Source of the DNA: Jeotgalicoccus psychrophilus DSM 19085
Lineage (GTDB): Bacteria; Bacillota; Bacilli; Staphylococcales; Salinicoccaceae
Length of the DNA: 64,000 nt
Assembly (NCBI RefSeq): GCF_000425845.1
Contig: NZ_KE384463.1
Location: 190,169 to 254,168 of the forward strand
Direction of reading: 5' to 3'
The position numbers and the translations under genes are program-made. The notes under the pieces are model-generated. The model saw only the letters and a list, made by a program, of their open reading frames with translations. It was not told the origin of the DNA and made no database searches. Numbering within the stretch: the stretch's first letter is position 1; each line of letters opens with the position of its first letter. Shown here piece after piece: positions 1-8,683 of the stretch.

Positions 1-2
1 CA

Positions 3-212
3 ATGATTATGAGATTAACTTATTCAATTATAGGATTGGCAATATTCGCATCTTTGCTGATCATTTCTATTCCTTTCCTATTTAATAATCCAATAGGGAA
101 TACATTGTATATTATTATGGCTCCGCTATTAATAATTTGTGTAGTTTTCATAATCACTGCCATCAGAGCCCGACGAAAATTAGACAAGGAGTTTAATAAG
201 AAGTTTCATTAA
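3..212 (+). CDS. Small two-helix membrane protein, unknown function
   Basis: A 69-residue product with two hydrophobic segments (about residues 7-29 and 35-53) and a basic tail (RARRKLDKEFNKK), so it is probably a small integral membrane protein with its C-terminus in the cytoplasm. It lies at the very edge of the window, so its upstream context is unknown, and the ATG at 3 may be an internal start of a longer gene. A weak hairpin follows the stop. I recognise no family motif. That it is coding rests on the sharp TM-loop-TM-basic pattern. Confidence 0.5.
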   Translation: MIMRLTYSIIGLAIFASLLIISIPFLFNNPIGNTLYIIMAPLLIICVVFIITAIRARRKLDKEFNKKFH

Positions 213-213
213 A

Positions 214-246
214 AAGGCGATAAATTTATCGTCTTCGTTTAATTTT
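214..246 (+). terminator. Weak hairpin terminator after the first ORF
   Basis: The palindrome CGATAAATTTATCG (218-231) with flanking A/T pairs is followed by a T-rich run. The stem is short, so termination is tentative. Confidence 0.35.
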
Positions 247-362
247 TCACATTAATGAATACGAAACGCCACGGCTAACAACTCAATCCACCCATCTTCC
301 TATTTTTTTCTTTCGATTTACGTTATTATATTTATAAAGGATTTTTAAGGGGACTGGCAACT

Positions 363-806
363 ATGTATGATGAGCAGGAGACTAAATCAATTGAAAAATC
401 ATTGCGCTACATCGCATCGCACGTCAGGGTAAACGGCAGAGAAATATTAAAGCATCACGATATTTCGCCGCTGCAGTTTGTAGCACTCCAATGGGTAGGC
501 GACAAGGACGGCATTACGATTGGCGAACTGGCGAACAGACTTTACTTGGCGCATTCGACGACGACGGATATTGTCGATAAGCTGGAGGCTGGCAATTATG
601 TGAGGCGCGATCGTTCCGATAAGGATAAACGCCTCGTGCTTGTCAGCATGGAGGATAAGGGCAAGGAAATTATTCAAAAGGTAATCGATAAGCGGATTGA
701 TTACATTGCGAAGATTACGGCCAACCTGAGCGAAGCTGAACGGGAAATACTTCCCGGTGCCCTGGAACATGTTCTAAGGGAAAGCGAGCGGATCAATTAT
801 GAATAA
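363..806 (+). CDS. MarR-family transcriptional regulator
   Basis: A 147-residue protein of normal MarR length. The winged-helix core lies at about residues 35-110: a helix pair around GITIGELANRLYLAHSTTTD, then DIVDKLEAGNYVRRDRSDKDKR, whose charged wing (DRSDKDKR) is typical of MarR proteins. Family members are dimeric repressors or activators responding to small phenolic ligands or oxidants; the ligand here cannot be read from the sequence. A purine-rich AGGGG site precedes the ATG. The end overlaps the murI start by 8 nt, so the two are probably co-transcribed. The pairing with racemase and pyrophosphatase is the same in other staphylococci. Confidence 0.88.
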   Translation: MYDEQETKSIEKSLRYIASHVRVNGREILKHHDISPLQFVALQWVGDKDGITIGELANRLYLAHSTTTDIVDKLEAGNYVRRDRSDKDKRLVLVSMEDKGKEIIQKVIDKRIDYIAKITANLSEAEREILPGALEHVLRESERINYE

Positions 807-1608
807 ACCGATAGGCATTATGGATTCAGGAGTCGGCGGCTTAACAGTAATGAGAGAAATTATTCACGCGCTGCCGGCGGAAGAAGTATATTACTTTGCA
901 GACAGTCTGAATTGCCCGTATGGGCCAAAGAGCCAGGATGAAGTAAAGCACTATACAAAGGAAGCTGTGCAGTTTTTAATCGATAAAGGCGTCAAAGCTG
1001 TTATTATCGCCTGTAACACGGCGACAGCTGCGGTCATGCCGGAATTAAGAGATGAAATTGATATTCCGGTATATGGTGTGATTAACCCTGGTTCGCTTGG
1101 CGCACTTCGTAAAAGCGATAACAACGAAATACTGCTTCTAGCGACCGAAGGGACGATAAAATCCGGCGCGTATGAAGCGGGTATTTTAAGCTTCGATAAG
1201 GATGTTAAAATTTATAATCTGGCATGTCCGGAGTTCGTGACACTTATAGAGAGTCTGGATTATGAAAATCCGTCAATCACAAAAACAGCGGTCGCGGAAA
1301 AACTTGCACCTTACAAAGATACAAAAGCGGATACGGTCATTTTAGGCTGTACGCATTTTCCTATTATCGAAAAGTATATCGCTGAGTTTTTTAATGGAGA
1401 AAAACATATCATTGATGCAGGATTTGAGACAGTGACGATTGCGCTGGTGCAATTACATAAGAAGAAACTGCTGACAGCAGATAACAACACACCGCACCAC
1501 CGGATTTTTATTCACGGTGAAAACAATACTTTTGAAAAAGTAATGAACAGCTGGATTCCGGATATCGAATACAGCATCGAAAATATTTTATTACAGGAGA
1601 CTTACTAA
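799..1608 (+). CDS. murI: Glutamate racemase
   Basis: Interconverts L- and D-glutamate, supplying D-Glu for the peptidoglycan stem peptide in the cytoplasm. The 269-residue length is normal. The N-terminal MDSGVGGLTV motif and the two catalytic cysteines in ACNTAT (about residue 72) and GCTHFP (about 184) are all present. It starts inside the end of the marR gene and its stop shares one base with the next start (TAATG), so marR-murI-rdgB-phosphoesterase behave as one operon with translational coupling. The racE/murI name is secure from the motifs. Confidence 0.97.
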   Translation: MNKPIGIMDSGVGGLTVMREIIHALPAEEVYYFADSLNCPYGPKSQDEVKHYTKEAVQFLIDKGVKAVIIACNTATAAVMPELRDEIDIPVYGVINPGSLGALRKSDNNEILLLATEGTIKSGAYEAGILSFDKDVKIYNLACPEFVTLIESLDYENPSITKTAVAEKLAPYKDTKADTVILGCTHFPIIEKYIAEFFNGEKHIIDAGFETVTIALVQLHKKKLLTADNNTPHHRIFIHGENNTFEKVMNSWIPDIEYSIENILLQETY

Positions 1609-2198
1609 TGACAAAAATAGTTATAGCGAGCGGCAATAAAGGCAAAATCAACGACTTTAAAGCAATATTTGAAGATTTCGAAGTTGTCGGCATTAAAGAG
1701 ATTCTGCCGGAATTTGACGTTGAAGAAACAGGCACGACATTCAGAGAGAACGCGATCTTAAAATCAGAAGCAGCGGCAGAAGCGTTAAACTTACCGGTAA
1801 TCAGCGATGATTCAGGGCTGTCGGTTGAAGCGCTGGAAGGCAGACCAGGGGTATATTCAGCACGCTATTCAGGAGAAAATGCGACTGACGAAAAGAATAA
1901 CGAAAAACTGTTAGAAGAATTAAAAGGCATTGAAAACAGAGCAGCATACTTCACATGCGTGCTGGCTTTATCGATTCCCGGTGAAGAAACAATTACTTAT
2001 GAAGGTACATTAGCAGGCGAAATCCTGACTGAACCGCATGGCAGTGCAGGCTTCGGCTACGATCCTCTGTTCAAAACGCTGAAAGGAATTTACCTGGGTG
2101 AGATTACTTCTGAAGAAAAAGGGGAAATCAGTCATAGAGGGAAAGCGCTTGAAAAGTTAATGAGTGATACTGAAGTATTCAATAAGTTGAAAAAATAG
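1608..2198 (+). CDS. rdgB: XTP/dITP pyrophosphatase (RdgB/HAM1 family)
   Basis: Hydrolyses non-canonical purine triphosphates (XTP, dITP, ITP) to monophosphate plus pyrophosphate, cleaning the nucleotide pool. Family motifs: N-terminal SGNKGKINDFK (substrate loop), SDDSGL at about 66-71 (metal-binding acids), and GFGYDPLF near residue 145. The 196-residue length is typical. The start codon overlaps the murI stop by one base, and the phosphoesterase follows 12 bp after, the usual staphylococcal murI-rdgB-yfcE arrangement. Confidence 0.96.
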   Translation: MTKIVIASGNKGKINDFKAIFEDFEVVGIKEILPEFDVEETGTTFRENAILKSEAAAEALNLPVISDDSGLSVEALEGRPGVYSARYSGENATDEKNNEKLLEELKGIENRAAYFTCVLALSIPGEETITYEGTLAGEILTEPHGSAGFGYDPLFKTLKGIYLGEITSEEKGEISHRGKALEKLMSDTEVFNKLKK

Positions 2199-2210
2199 GG
2201 GGATTCACAG

Positions 2211-2696
2211 ATGAAAGTTTTAGTCATTAGTGATAATCACAGTGAGAAAAATATTTTAACTGAAGTATATGACACGGTAAAACCTGATGCAGCGATTCAT
2301 TTAGGCGACAGCGAATTTCCGTACGATGATCCTGAAATGGAGAAATATTTGCGCGTAACAGGTAATACCGACCGCGACGATAACTATCCGGAAACAGGCT
2401 TGCTGGAAGAAGCGGGCATGTTCTATACGCATGGCCATTTGTTCGGTATTAAATCAGACCGCAACACGCTGGCAGAAAAAGCAGCTGAAACAGGTGCTAA
2501 ATATGCATTATACGGGCATTCGCATGTAGCGAAAATCGAAAAAGTGCAGGGTGTCTACGCGATAAACCCCGGCAGCATTACATCTTCACGAAATGAATAT
2601 CCTGAAAGTTATTTAGTCATTGATACGGATGCAAAAATCGCATCTTACTACAGCCGTAAGCATAAACTGATGGATGAATTTAACCTCGACAACTAA
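2211..2696 (+). CDS. YfcE/YsnB-type metallophosphoesterase
   Basis: Small calcineurin-like phosphoesterase (161 aa). The dinuclear metal site is readable in order: ISDNH (8-11), HLGDSE (about 31-36), GNTD (about 51), HGH (about 75) and GHSH (about 101). Family members hydrolyse phosphodiesters in vitro, but their physiological substrate is generally unknown. A strong AGGGGG ribosome-binding site lies 8 nt before the ATG. It is the last gene of the marR-murI-rdgB run, or the run continues into the acetyltransferase 18 bp downstream. Confidence 0.92.
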   Translation: MKVLVISDNHSEKNILTEVYDTVKPDAAIHLGDSEFPYDDPEMEKYLRVTGNTDRDDNYPETGLLEEAGMFYTHGHLFGIKSDRNTLAEKAAETGAKYALYGHSHVAKIEKVQGVYAINPGSITSSRNEYPESYLVIDTDAKIASYYSRKHKLMDEFNLDN

Positions 2697-2714
2697 AAAG
2701 GGGACTGAAACATC

Positions 2715-3254
2715 ATGAAAATTAAAATTGATGACGAGCTTGAACTAAAACAAGTTCAGTCACATGAACACCAGGAAATGTATGAGCTTGTCGATCAGAA
2801 CAGAACCCAGCTGCGCGAATGGCTGCCGTGGGTGGACTATATGTCAGCGCCGGCGCAGTATATCCCAATTATAAAAGATTGGGTTGAAATGAACGACGCC
2901 CATGAAGCACTGACGCTCGGCGTGTATTATAAGGGGGAGCTCGCCGGCATGTGCGGCTTCAACAGAATTGTCGGACTCAGCCGGCGCGCTGAGATCGGCT
3001 ACTGGCTGGCAGAAGAATATACCGGCACAGGCATCATGACGAAAGCCGTAAAAGGATTAATCGATTACGGCTTTAACGAGCTCGGCCTGCACCGGATAGA
3101 AATCATTGCAGGCACAGAAAATAAAAAGAGCAGAAAAATTCCCGAACGGCTGAAATTTACAGAAGAAGCGGTTATGAAAGATTATGAATTTTTATACGAC
3201 CATTACCATAACTGCGCACTTTATCGTATGCTGAAAACGGATTGGTTAACTTAA
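2715..3254 (+). CDS. GNAT acetyltransferase, RimJ/RimL-like
   Basis: A 179-residue GNAT fold of the ribosomal-protein-serine acetyltransferase branch. It has the N-terminal block with REWLPWVDY (about 33-41), a beta-strand MCGFNRI, RRAEIGYWLAEEYTGTGIMT (motif A, acetyl-CoA pyrophosphate loop), and LHRIEIIAGTENKKSRKIPERLKF (motif B). In the family these enzymes acetylate ribosomal protein N-termini or small molecules; this one's substrate is unknown. It starts 18 bp after the phosphoesterase with an AGGGG site, so it could be co-transcribed. There is no terminator before the next tRNA promoter. Confidence 0.88.
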   Translation: MKIKIDDELELKQVQSHEHQEMYELVDQNRTQLREWLPWVDYMSAPAQYIPIIKDWVEMNDAHEALTLGVYYKGELAGMCGFNRIVGLSRRAEIGYWLAEEYTGTGIMTKAVKGLIDYGFNELGLHRIEIIAGTENKKSRKIPERLKFTEEAVMKDYEFLYDHYHNCALYRMLKTDWLT

Positions 3255-3288
3255 AATTAACATTATATTAAAAAAACCGAAAAATGCA

Positions 3289-3318
3289 TTGACTTTATAT
3301 ATGCATCCTGGTTATAAT
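3289..3318 (+). promoter_or_regulatory. Sigma-A promoter of tRNA-Arg(TCT)
   Basis: TTGACT at 3289-3294, an 18-bp spacer, TATAAT at 3313-3318. The tRNA begins 19 bp after the -10 hexamer. Confidence 0.8.
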
Positions 3319-3336
3319 AACTATTGTGTTAATTAA

Positions 3337-3410
<74 letters not shown>

Positions 3411-3426
3411 CTAATGTTTAATAAGT

Positions 3427-3467
3427 AAGCTTCTGCATCTGAAAATGATGCAGGAGCTTATTTTTTT
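3427..3467 (+). terminator. Terminator of tRNA-Arg(TCT)
   Basis: The stem AAGCTTCTGCATC pairs with GATGCAGGAGCTT around a short loop and is followed by a run of T at 3460-3467. Confidence 0.88.
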
Positions 3468-3587
3468 CGCTTTATTTAAAATGAATGTTAAAATTGTAAA
3501 TATTCAACATCGTTTATAATGCTGTATAATATATGTTTGCAGAGTGTGATTTCTCTTTATCAGAATTACATTAAAGGAATGATTAAT

Positions 3588-4109
3588 TTGAAAATAAAAA
3601 CTATAGAAGAAAAAGATTTTATAACAGTAAAAAACTTAATAACCGATGCATTTACACACGACGAGCATGGCTATAACGACGAAGCAGAATTAGTCGCTAA
3701 AATAAGAAATACTAAAGAATATATACCTGAATTAGAAGTAGTCGCTGAAGATGAAGGAATACTTGGCTACGCTCTGCTTAGCGAAGTTTATCTGAACAGT
3801 GCCCATCAGCAATATACCGGACTGGTACTTGCACCAATTGCGGTAAATCCAGACTCTCAAAAAAGCGGCGTAGGGAAGCTCTTAATGAATGAGCTTGAAA
3901 AAAGAGCCAAGGCACTCGACTACGAGTTTATAAGTATTTTAGGACACCCGGAATACTATACTAAATTTGGCTATAAACCGGCGAGCAAATATAATATACT
4001 CTCACCATTTAAAGATGTTCCTGACGAAACATTTATGATTAAGGAAATTAAAGATGATTACTTGAAAAATAAAGAAGGAACTATTCAATACTCTGAAGCA
4101 TTTAATTAA
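3588..4109 (+). CDS. GNAT acetyltransferase, YhbS-like
   Basis: A 173-residue GNAT protein. I chose the TTG at 3588 because AAAGGA (3573-3578) sits 9 nt upstream and family proteins begin close to KIKTIEEKDF; a longer reading frame from 3519 would add an atypical leader. Motif A is visible as LAPIAVNPDSQKSGVGKLLM (about 77-96), followed by ISILGHPEYYTKFGYKPA, the hallmark of YhbS-type acetyltransferases. Substrate unknown. It is a single-gene unit between two tRNA genes, closed by an inverted repeat. Confidence 0.87.
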   Translation: MKIKTIEEKDFITVKNLITDAFTHDEHGYNDEAELVAKIRNTKEYIPELEVVAEDEGILGYALLSEVYLNSAHQQYTGLVLAPIAVNPDSQKSGVGKLLMNELEKRAKALDYEFISILGHPEYYTKFGYKPASKYNILSPFKDVPDETFMIKEIKDDYLKNKEGTIQYSEAFN

Positions 4110-4110
4110 A

Positions 4111-4152
4111 AACAAACCTCTCATTTCAAAAAAGAAGTGAGAGGTTTGTTAT
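4111..4152 (+). terminator. Hairpin after the YhbS-like gene
   Basis: A near-perfect 17-bp inverted repeat, AACAAACCTCTCA with TGAGAGGTTTGTT and inner TTC/GAA pairs around an A-rich loop. The T tract is short, so it may work in either direction. Confidence 0.7.
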
Positions 4153-4184
4153 AATAAAACCGAAGAAAGATATTATTTAACCAT

Positions 4185-4258
4185 GTCCCGGTAGCTCAGC
4201 TGGATAGAGCAGCGCCCTCCTAAGGCGCAGGCCGCGGGTTCGACTCCCGCCTGGGACA
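4185..4258 (+). tRNA. tRNA-Arg (anticodon CCT)
   Basis: Acceptor GTCCCGG/CTGGGAC (one G-T pair), D arm GCTC/GAGC, anticodon stem GCGCC/GGCGC with loop CTCCTAA (anticodon CCT, reading AGG), and T arm GCGGG/CCCGC with TTCGACT. CCA is not encoded. It is closely related to the TCT tRNA 775 bp upstream (same D arm), so the pair probably arose by duplication. Confidence 0.97.
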
Positions 4259-4383
4259 TTATATTATTTAACTAAACCGAAATACATAAATGACTTTGAA
4301 AAAACTTTTATTATTAAAGATAAACAAATTTTTTATTAAATTTTGTAAATTCCAACAATTCTACATTTAAATCTACAATCTAC

Positions 4384-4389
4384 TATAAT
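4384..4389 (+). promoter_or_regulatory. Probable -10 element of the surface amidase gene
   Basis: TATAAT 32 bp before the ATG at 4421. No convincing -35 hexamer lies at 16-18 bp, so only the -10 is called. Confidence 0.4.
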
Positions 4390-4420
4390 AAGTAAGAATA
4401 CACTTTTATGGAGGTTGAAA

Positions 4421-7400
4421 ATGAAGTACAAAAATCGTTTAATTATACCGACACTTGTTTCGACTAGTCTGCTTGCCTCAACTATGGTGGCTAATGCAGA
4501 AGAAGTAAATCAGGATGACCAATATTCTGGTCAGAACACAGAAGAATATTCAGTTAATGATGAAACATCAGAAACAGACTTAGACTTTATTGAATCAGAA
4601 GAAGAGGCATCCGCAGAAGAAGCAGAAGATGAAGATTCAGATGAGAACAGTGAAGAAGAAGCGTCAGATGAATCTGATGAAGAAACTAACGAACTTGAAG
4701 AAACAGAAGAGACTGAAGCAGCGCCAGCTGAAGAAGTCGTTGAGAATAATTTAGATGAAACAAATATTGAAACAGAAACTGCTGAGACAACGGAAATCCC
4801 TGTTGAAGAGACTGTCCCTGCAGAAGAGATTGCAGAAAACGAAGAAGATCTTGAAGCTCCGGCAGAGGCACAGGCTTCTGAAGAAAATATCGCTATGGAA
4901 ACATACGATCAGGAAGCTGAAGTAACAGCGGAACCTGAAGAGCGAACTGAAGCTGTAGAACCGGTTGAAGAGACCGTTCCTAGAGAAGAGAACAATGTTG
5001 AAGATGTAACAGTTGAAACAGTTGAAGAACCGGTTGAAGCGGCCGAATCTGTAGAACAGTCTGCAGAAACCGAGCAGAATACAGAGGTAACTGCAGTAGA
5101 AGAAAATACTGAAGAAGTTGTTGCAGAAGAATCAGATAATCAAGACACTGAAGTTCAGAATACTGAGTCTGAAAACGTGGCGCCAGCTGAAGAACAATCG
5201 GTTGAAGTCGATGAGAATGTTTTAGAAGAAGCCGACCCTGCAGATGAAGACACTGAGCCAGTTGAGCAGCCTGAACAACCTATAGATAGTGAACAGAGTT
5301 CTGAAGATAACAATGAAGAAGTTAGCGCTCTAGAATCAACTGAAGAAGCTGCAGAGCCCGCTGAATCAGACGAGCAGAAAAGTGAAATTCCAGAATCAGC
5401 AGAAAAAGATACATATAAATATGATTCTGAATCCCTTAAACAGGCGATCGAAAATTTATCTGAAGAGGAACAAACTGTATTTTTAGAAGAAAATGCTGAA
5501 GATATTGAAGTAGACGAAGAGATGTTAAACAGCTTAAGTGAAAGTCTTGCTGCAAATAATGAAGAAATAAATGCAGATGAAGTTGTTGCTGCTGCAAGTA
5601 CTATAAGTACAATGTCATTGTCACAGACAATTACAGACATCAATGACTATATCGCAGAGAATGATTTTGATGTTGCAGACATTCAGTATGATTATATACC
5701 TGGACTGCCTGAATATGCATATCATTCTAATTATGGCTCGGAGCCGGAGAACGGCGAGGTTGGAAAACCTAAAGGTGTCGTACTTCATGATGTAGGTAAT
5801 GAGAACTCAACTATCTATGGTGAAATTGAATATATGTCACGTAACTGGGAGAATGCTTTTGTTCACGCCTTTGTAGATGCGGATAATATCATCCAGGTGG
5901 CAGATACAGATTACCTTGCATACGGTGCAGGTCCATATTCAAATGATTTGCACATGCATGTTGAATTAGTCCGTCATGATAATGCGCATGACTTTGCGAA
6001 ATCGATTAACAACTATGCAGACTACATTGCGAATTTATTATACAAATATAAATTACCTGCAGTCAGTGCTGAGGAAACTGGCGAAGGTACATTATGGTCT
6101 CACGTTGCAGTTTCAAATCATTTAAGCGGGACAGCTTCACCTGACCCGTATGAATACTTTGCACGCTTCAATTATGAATATAGTGATGTAATCAACCTGA
6201 TTGGTGAACGATACTCTGCCATGTTTAATAAACAAACAACGCCGCAGATTTCTATGCCAGTTGAACAGGGCACAACAGATCTGATGGCTGAGGTTAATTC
6301 AAATAACTTAGGGCTGTATGAAAGTGTTATGGACGTTAAAACTAAGAATGCAGACAACCTTTTAGGTCAGCAGTTCCGTGTCGTCAGAACAGCGACTTAT
6401 AACTATGATGAATATTACCTTCTTGAAGACGAGAACGGTGTTTCACTCGGCTGGATGTATGCTGGTGATTTAACGACATCAGAATATGTACCTGAAGTTG
6501 AACAAGAAGAAGATCTCGAGGATCAGACACAGGCAGAACCGGAAGTTCCGGCAGAGCCCGAGCTGGAAGAATCGGATGAAACTGCTGACGAGGACCAAGC
6601 GCCAGAAGAAGATGAATCGAATGAATCTGCAGAAAAAGATAACACAGCTGACGAACAGCAGCAGGTTGAAGAAGATACAAATACTGGCTCAGAAGAAGGT
6701 TCTGTCGAAGAATCTGATGCGGCTGACGAAGAAGCAACAGATGAACAAGCAGCAGAACCGGCAAATCCTGAAACGCCTGAAGAACCGGCTCAAACTGAAG
6801 ACGACGTTCCTGAAGCTTCCGAGGAAACAGAAAACAGTACTGAGGAGTCTGCAGAAGAATCAGCAGGTAATGAAACTCAAGAAAAACCAGCAAATACAGA
6901 TGCTCCTGAATCTGCCGATGATGCAGAAGATGAATCTGATAATGAAACAGAAGACAACAGCAATGAAGAAACAAATGATTCTGATCAGGAATCGGCAGAA
7001 CAAGAAACGGTAGTTTCAGATGAAAACGCTGAGGATACGAATCAAGATTCAGAAGAGAACGAAGAACCAACTGAATCAGATACAAATGCAGATGGAGAAG
7101 TTTCATCTTCTTTAGTAGACTCGGCGACGGGCGTTAGAGTTGTTAGTGCAACTGATGAACTTGAAGGGAAATCTGTAGTCGTTACAGTGATGAATCCTTC
7201 AAATGCAATTGGTGCTGCTCATGATCTATATGACATCCATATTCTTGATGAAAATGGTTCGTTATACAGCCTGAACAACCCGGTGACTGTGTACTTACCT
7301 GCTAATGGTTATGTCTCGAATGTTTACTATCTTGGTGACATTGGTGAAACACTAGAAGCAGTGAATTACAGAACGGAAGATGGTTACGCAGTATTTGATG

Positions 7401-7753
7401 TCGATAGCTTTAGCCAGTATGCGGTGGTTTACGGCAACGACAATGAAGACAATACAACAATCACACCAGTTTCAGGCAAGCAAAACATTGTCGGAGAAGT
7501 AGAGACAGCAGACCAGGCAAACGAGCATCCAACTGTTTACACAGAAACAGATGTGACTGCAGAAGATGAAGCGGCAGTTGCTGGTTCGGATGATGCAAAC
7601 CAAAATGGTTCTGGTGCAGCGAAAGAAGCACAAGAAGCTGAAATACTGCCTGATACAGGGGTGGCAGAACAAAGCACAACAATATTTGCTGCGATCTTAG
7701 CAGCACTTGGACTAGGATTCCTAGTGAAAAGAAGAAAAACAACAGAAAAATAA
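4421..7753 (+). CDS. LPXTG-anchored N-acetylmuramoyl-L-alanine amidase with acidic repeats and a GW module
   Basis: An Atl-like surface autolysin or adhesin of 1110 aa. I chose the ATG at 4421 (GGAGG 6 nt upstream). Order: signal peptide (1-26, ending VANA); very acidic Glu/Ala/Thr-rich tract (27 to about 320); a mixed segment; Amidase_2 domain (about 445-603). In the amidase domain VVLHDVG supplies the first zinc histidine, and WSHVAVSNHLSG...DPYEY supplies the histidine and aspartate matching Atl AmiA. One GW/SH3b module follows (about 614-686, GWMYAGDL), then a second acidic tract (690-892), a beta-sandwich domain (893-1007, ending SFSQYAVVYG), LPDTG (about 1075), a hydrophobic helix and the KRRK tail for sortase. 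It cleaves the MurNAc-L-Ala bond in the wall. Covalent anchoring of an AmiA-type amidase is unusual, because Atl is normally held by repeats only. Confidence 0.92.
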   Translation: MKYKNRLIIPTLVSTSLLASTMVANAEEVNQDDQYSGQNTEEYSVNDETSETDLDFIESEEEASAEEAEDEDSDENSEEEASDESDEETNELEETEETEAAPAEEVVENNLDETNIETETAETTEIPVEETVPAEEIAENEEDLEAPAEAQASEENIAMETYDQEAEVTAEPEERTEAVEPVEETVPREENNVEDVTVETVEEPVEAAESVEQSAETEQNTEVTAVEENTEEVVAEESDNQDTEVQNTESENVAPAEEQSVEVDENVLEEADPADEDTEPVEQPEQPIDSEQSSEDNNEEVSALESTEEAAEPAESDEQKSEIPESAEKDTYKYDSESLKQAIENLSEEEQTVFLEENAEDIEVDEEMLNSLSESLAANNEEINADEVVAAASTISTMSLSQTITDINDYIAENDFDVADIQYDYIPGLPEYAYHSNYGSEPENGEVGKPKGVVLHDVGNENSTIYGEIEYMSRNWENAFVHAFVDADNIIQVADTDYLAYGAGPYSNDLHMHVELVRHDNAHDFAKSINNYADYIANLLYKYKLPAVSAEETGEGTLWSHVAVSNHLSGTASPDPYEYFARFNYEYSDVINLIGERYSAMFNKQTTPQISMPVEQGTTDLMAEVNSNNLGLYESVMDVKTKNADNLLGQQFRVVRTATYNYDEYYLLEDENGVSLGWMYAGDLTTSEYVPEVEQEEDLEDQTQAEPEVPAEPELEESDETADEDQAPEEDESNESAEKDNTADEQQQVEEDTNTGSEEGSVEESDAADEEATDEQAAEPANPETPEEPAQTEDDVPEASEETENSTEESAEESAGNETQEKPANTDAPESADDAEDESDNETEDNSNEETNDSDQESAEQETVVSDENAEDTNQDSEENEEPTESDTNADGEVSSSLVDSATGVRVVSATDELEGKSVVVTVMNPSNAIGAAHDLYDIHILDENGSLYSLNNPVTVYLPANGYVSNVYYLGDIGETLEAVNYRTEDGYAVFDVDSFSQYAVVYGNDNEDNTTITPVSGKQNIVGEVETADQANEHPTVYTETDVTAEDEAAVAGSDDANQNGSGAAKEAQEAEILPDTGVAEQSTTIFAAILAALGLGFLVKRRKTTEK

Positions 7754-7763
7754 TTGATTGAAT

Positions 7764-7848
7764 AAGCCTCCAGAACGGTCGGTGATGTATATCCAAGTAG
7801 TTGAAGAACTTGGATGCACATTACTTCCGGTTTGAGAGGCTTAATTTT
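7764..7848 (+). terminator. Long composite hairpin terminator after the surface amidase gene
   Basis: An approximately 79-nt imperfect hairpin. The outer stem is AAGCCTC/GAGGCTT, the middle stems AACGG/CCGGTT and GTGATGT/ACATTAC, and the apical stem ATCCAAGT/ACTTGGAT. A short T run follows. Four stacked helices are more than a simple terminator needs. Confidence 0.6.
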
Positions 7849-7895
7849 TGTGGATTTAAAATTAAAGCTAATAGAACACTAACAGAATATATTTA

Positions 7896-8579
7896 TTACA
7901 TTCGTTTAACAATTGGCATATCTAACAATGCCTCAGCGGGATTATCTTTTACATCACTACCTTTAAATTTATGAGTAATAATTTTACTGTGATTCATTTT
8001 TCTCCCTATTATAGGAAGGAATGACCAGAAATTAGCTTTTATAAATGTAAGTGAAATTGTAATTTCATTTTCTTTATAAGGAATAATTGGATTACCATAG
8101 CCTGTAGATGCGATAGATAATCGTACTTGTGAACGTGAGGTTATATTACCGTTACTAAGATCATTAGCGTAAGAAATTGGAACTTTTCCTCCATTATCTT
8201 TTACATACAATGGATAATTTTCATTTGGATTCATCCGTGATAATTGTTTCCCGTTTAAGTACATTTCATAAGAGTAATATCCAACATCATGATTTGAAGC
8301 ATTAGTGACATAAATCCAAGTGAAATATGAACCGCCGTGTGGACTTATTATCTCAGCATTATTCATTTCATTAATATAAACAGTATCACTGTAATAAATA
8401 GGGTTAGCAAACCTCACTTCTACATAATCTTTGTCTTTAAAATGGTTATATAGAAAGTTTATTAGTGCTACTAATAAAGATATTATTAAAGCTAATCCAC
8501 TCATAATTAGTTCGGCATTAATCTTTATAATTGTCCATCCTTCAAGAAGTGTTTCTATTTTAACCTTCTCCTTTTTCAT
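7896..8579 (-). CDS. Hypothetical protein with one N-terminal membrane helix
   Basis: A 227-residue protein: a short basic N-terminus, one hydrophobic helix (about 22-44, AELIMSGLALIISLLVALIN), then an extracytoplasmic-looking beta-rich domain with many aromatic and Asn residues (TWIYVTNASNHDVGYYSYEM). No family recognised. The gene is markedly AT-rich compared with its neighbours, suggesting acquisition. There is no ribosome-binding site before the ATG at 8579; an AAGGAG occurs just inside the reading frame without a good start behind it, so the start is uncertain. It stands alone between the amidase gene and the candidate RNA. Confidence 0.55.
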   Translation of the reverse strand: MKKEKVKIETLLEGWTIIKINAELIMSGLALIISLLVALINFLYNHFKDKDYVEVRFANPIYYSDTVYINEMNNAEIISPHGGSYFTWIYVTNASNHDVGYYSYEMYLNGKQLSRMNPNENYPLYVKDNGGKVPISYANDLSNGNITSRSQVRLSIASTGYGNPIIPYKENEITISLTFIKANFWSFLPIIGRKMNHSKIITHKFKGSDVKDNPAEALLDMPIVKRM

Positions 8580-8683
8580 AAGTTATTTTTTAAATATCTA
8601 ATGTAAGTATAGACAGAATATATTACATAAACTATTAAATAAGCATGATTTTATATCTTGCTAAATATATTCATCCGCATCCT

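Noticed and set aside
6384-7106. 240-codon minus-strand ORF and 175-codon plus-strand ORF inside the surface amidase gene
   Set aside because: Both are produced by the Glu-rich repeat codons (GAA/GAG) in other frames: Leu/Phe- or Lys/Arg/Gln-rich strings with no start signal.
7461-7821. Three overlapping minus-strand ORFs at the end of the amidase gene
   Set aside because: Shadows of the LPDTG region; no ribosome-binding site and no domain.
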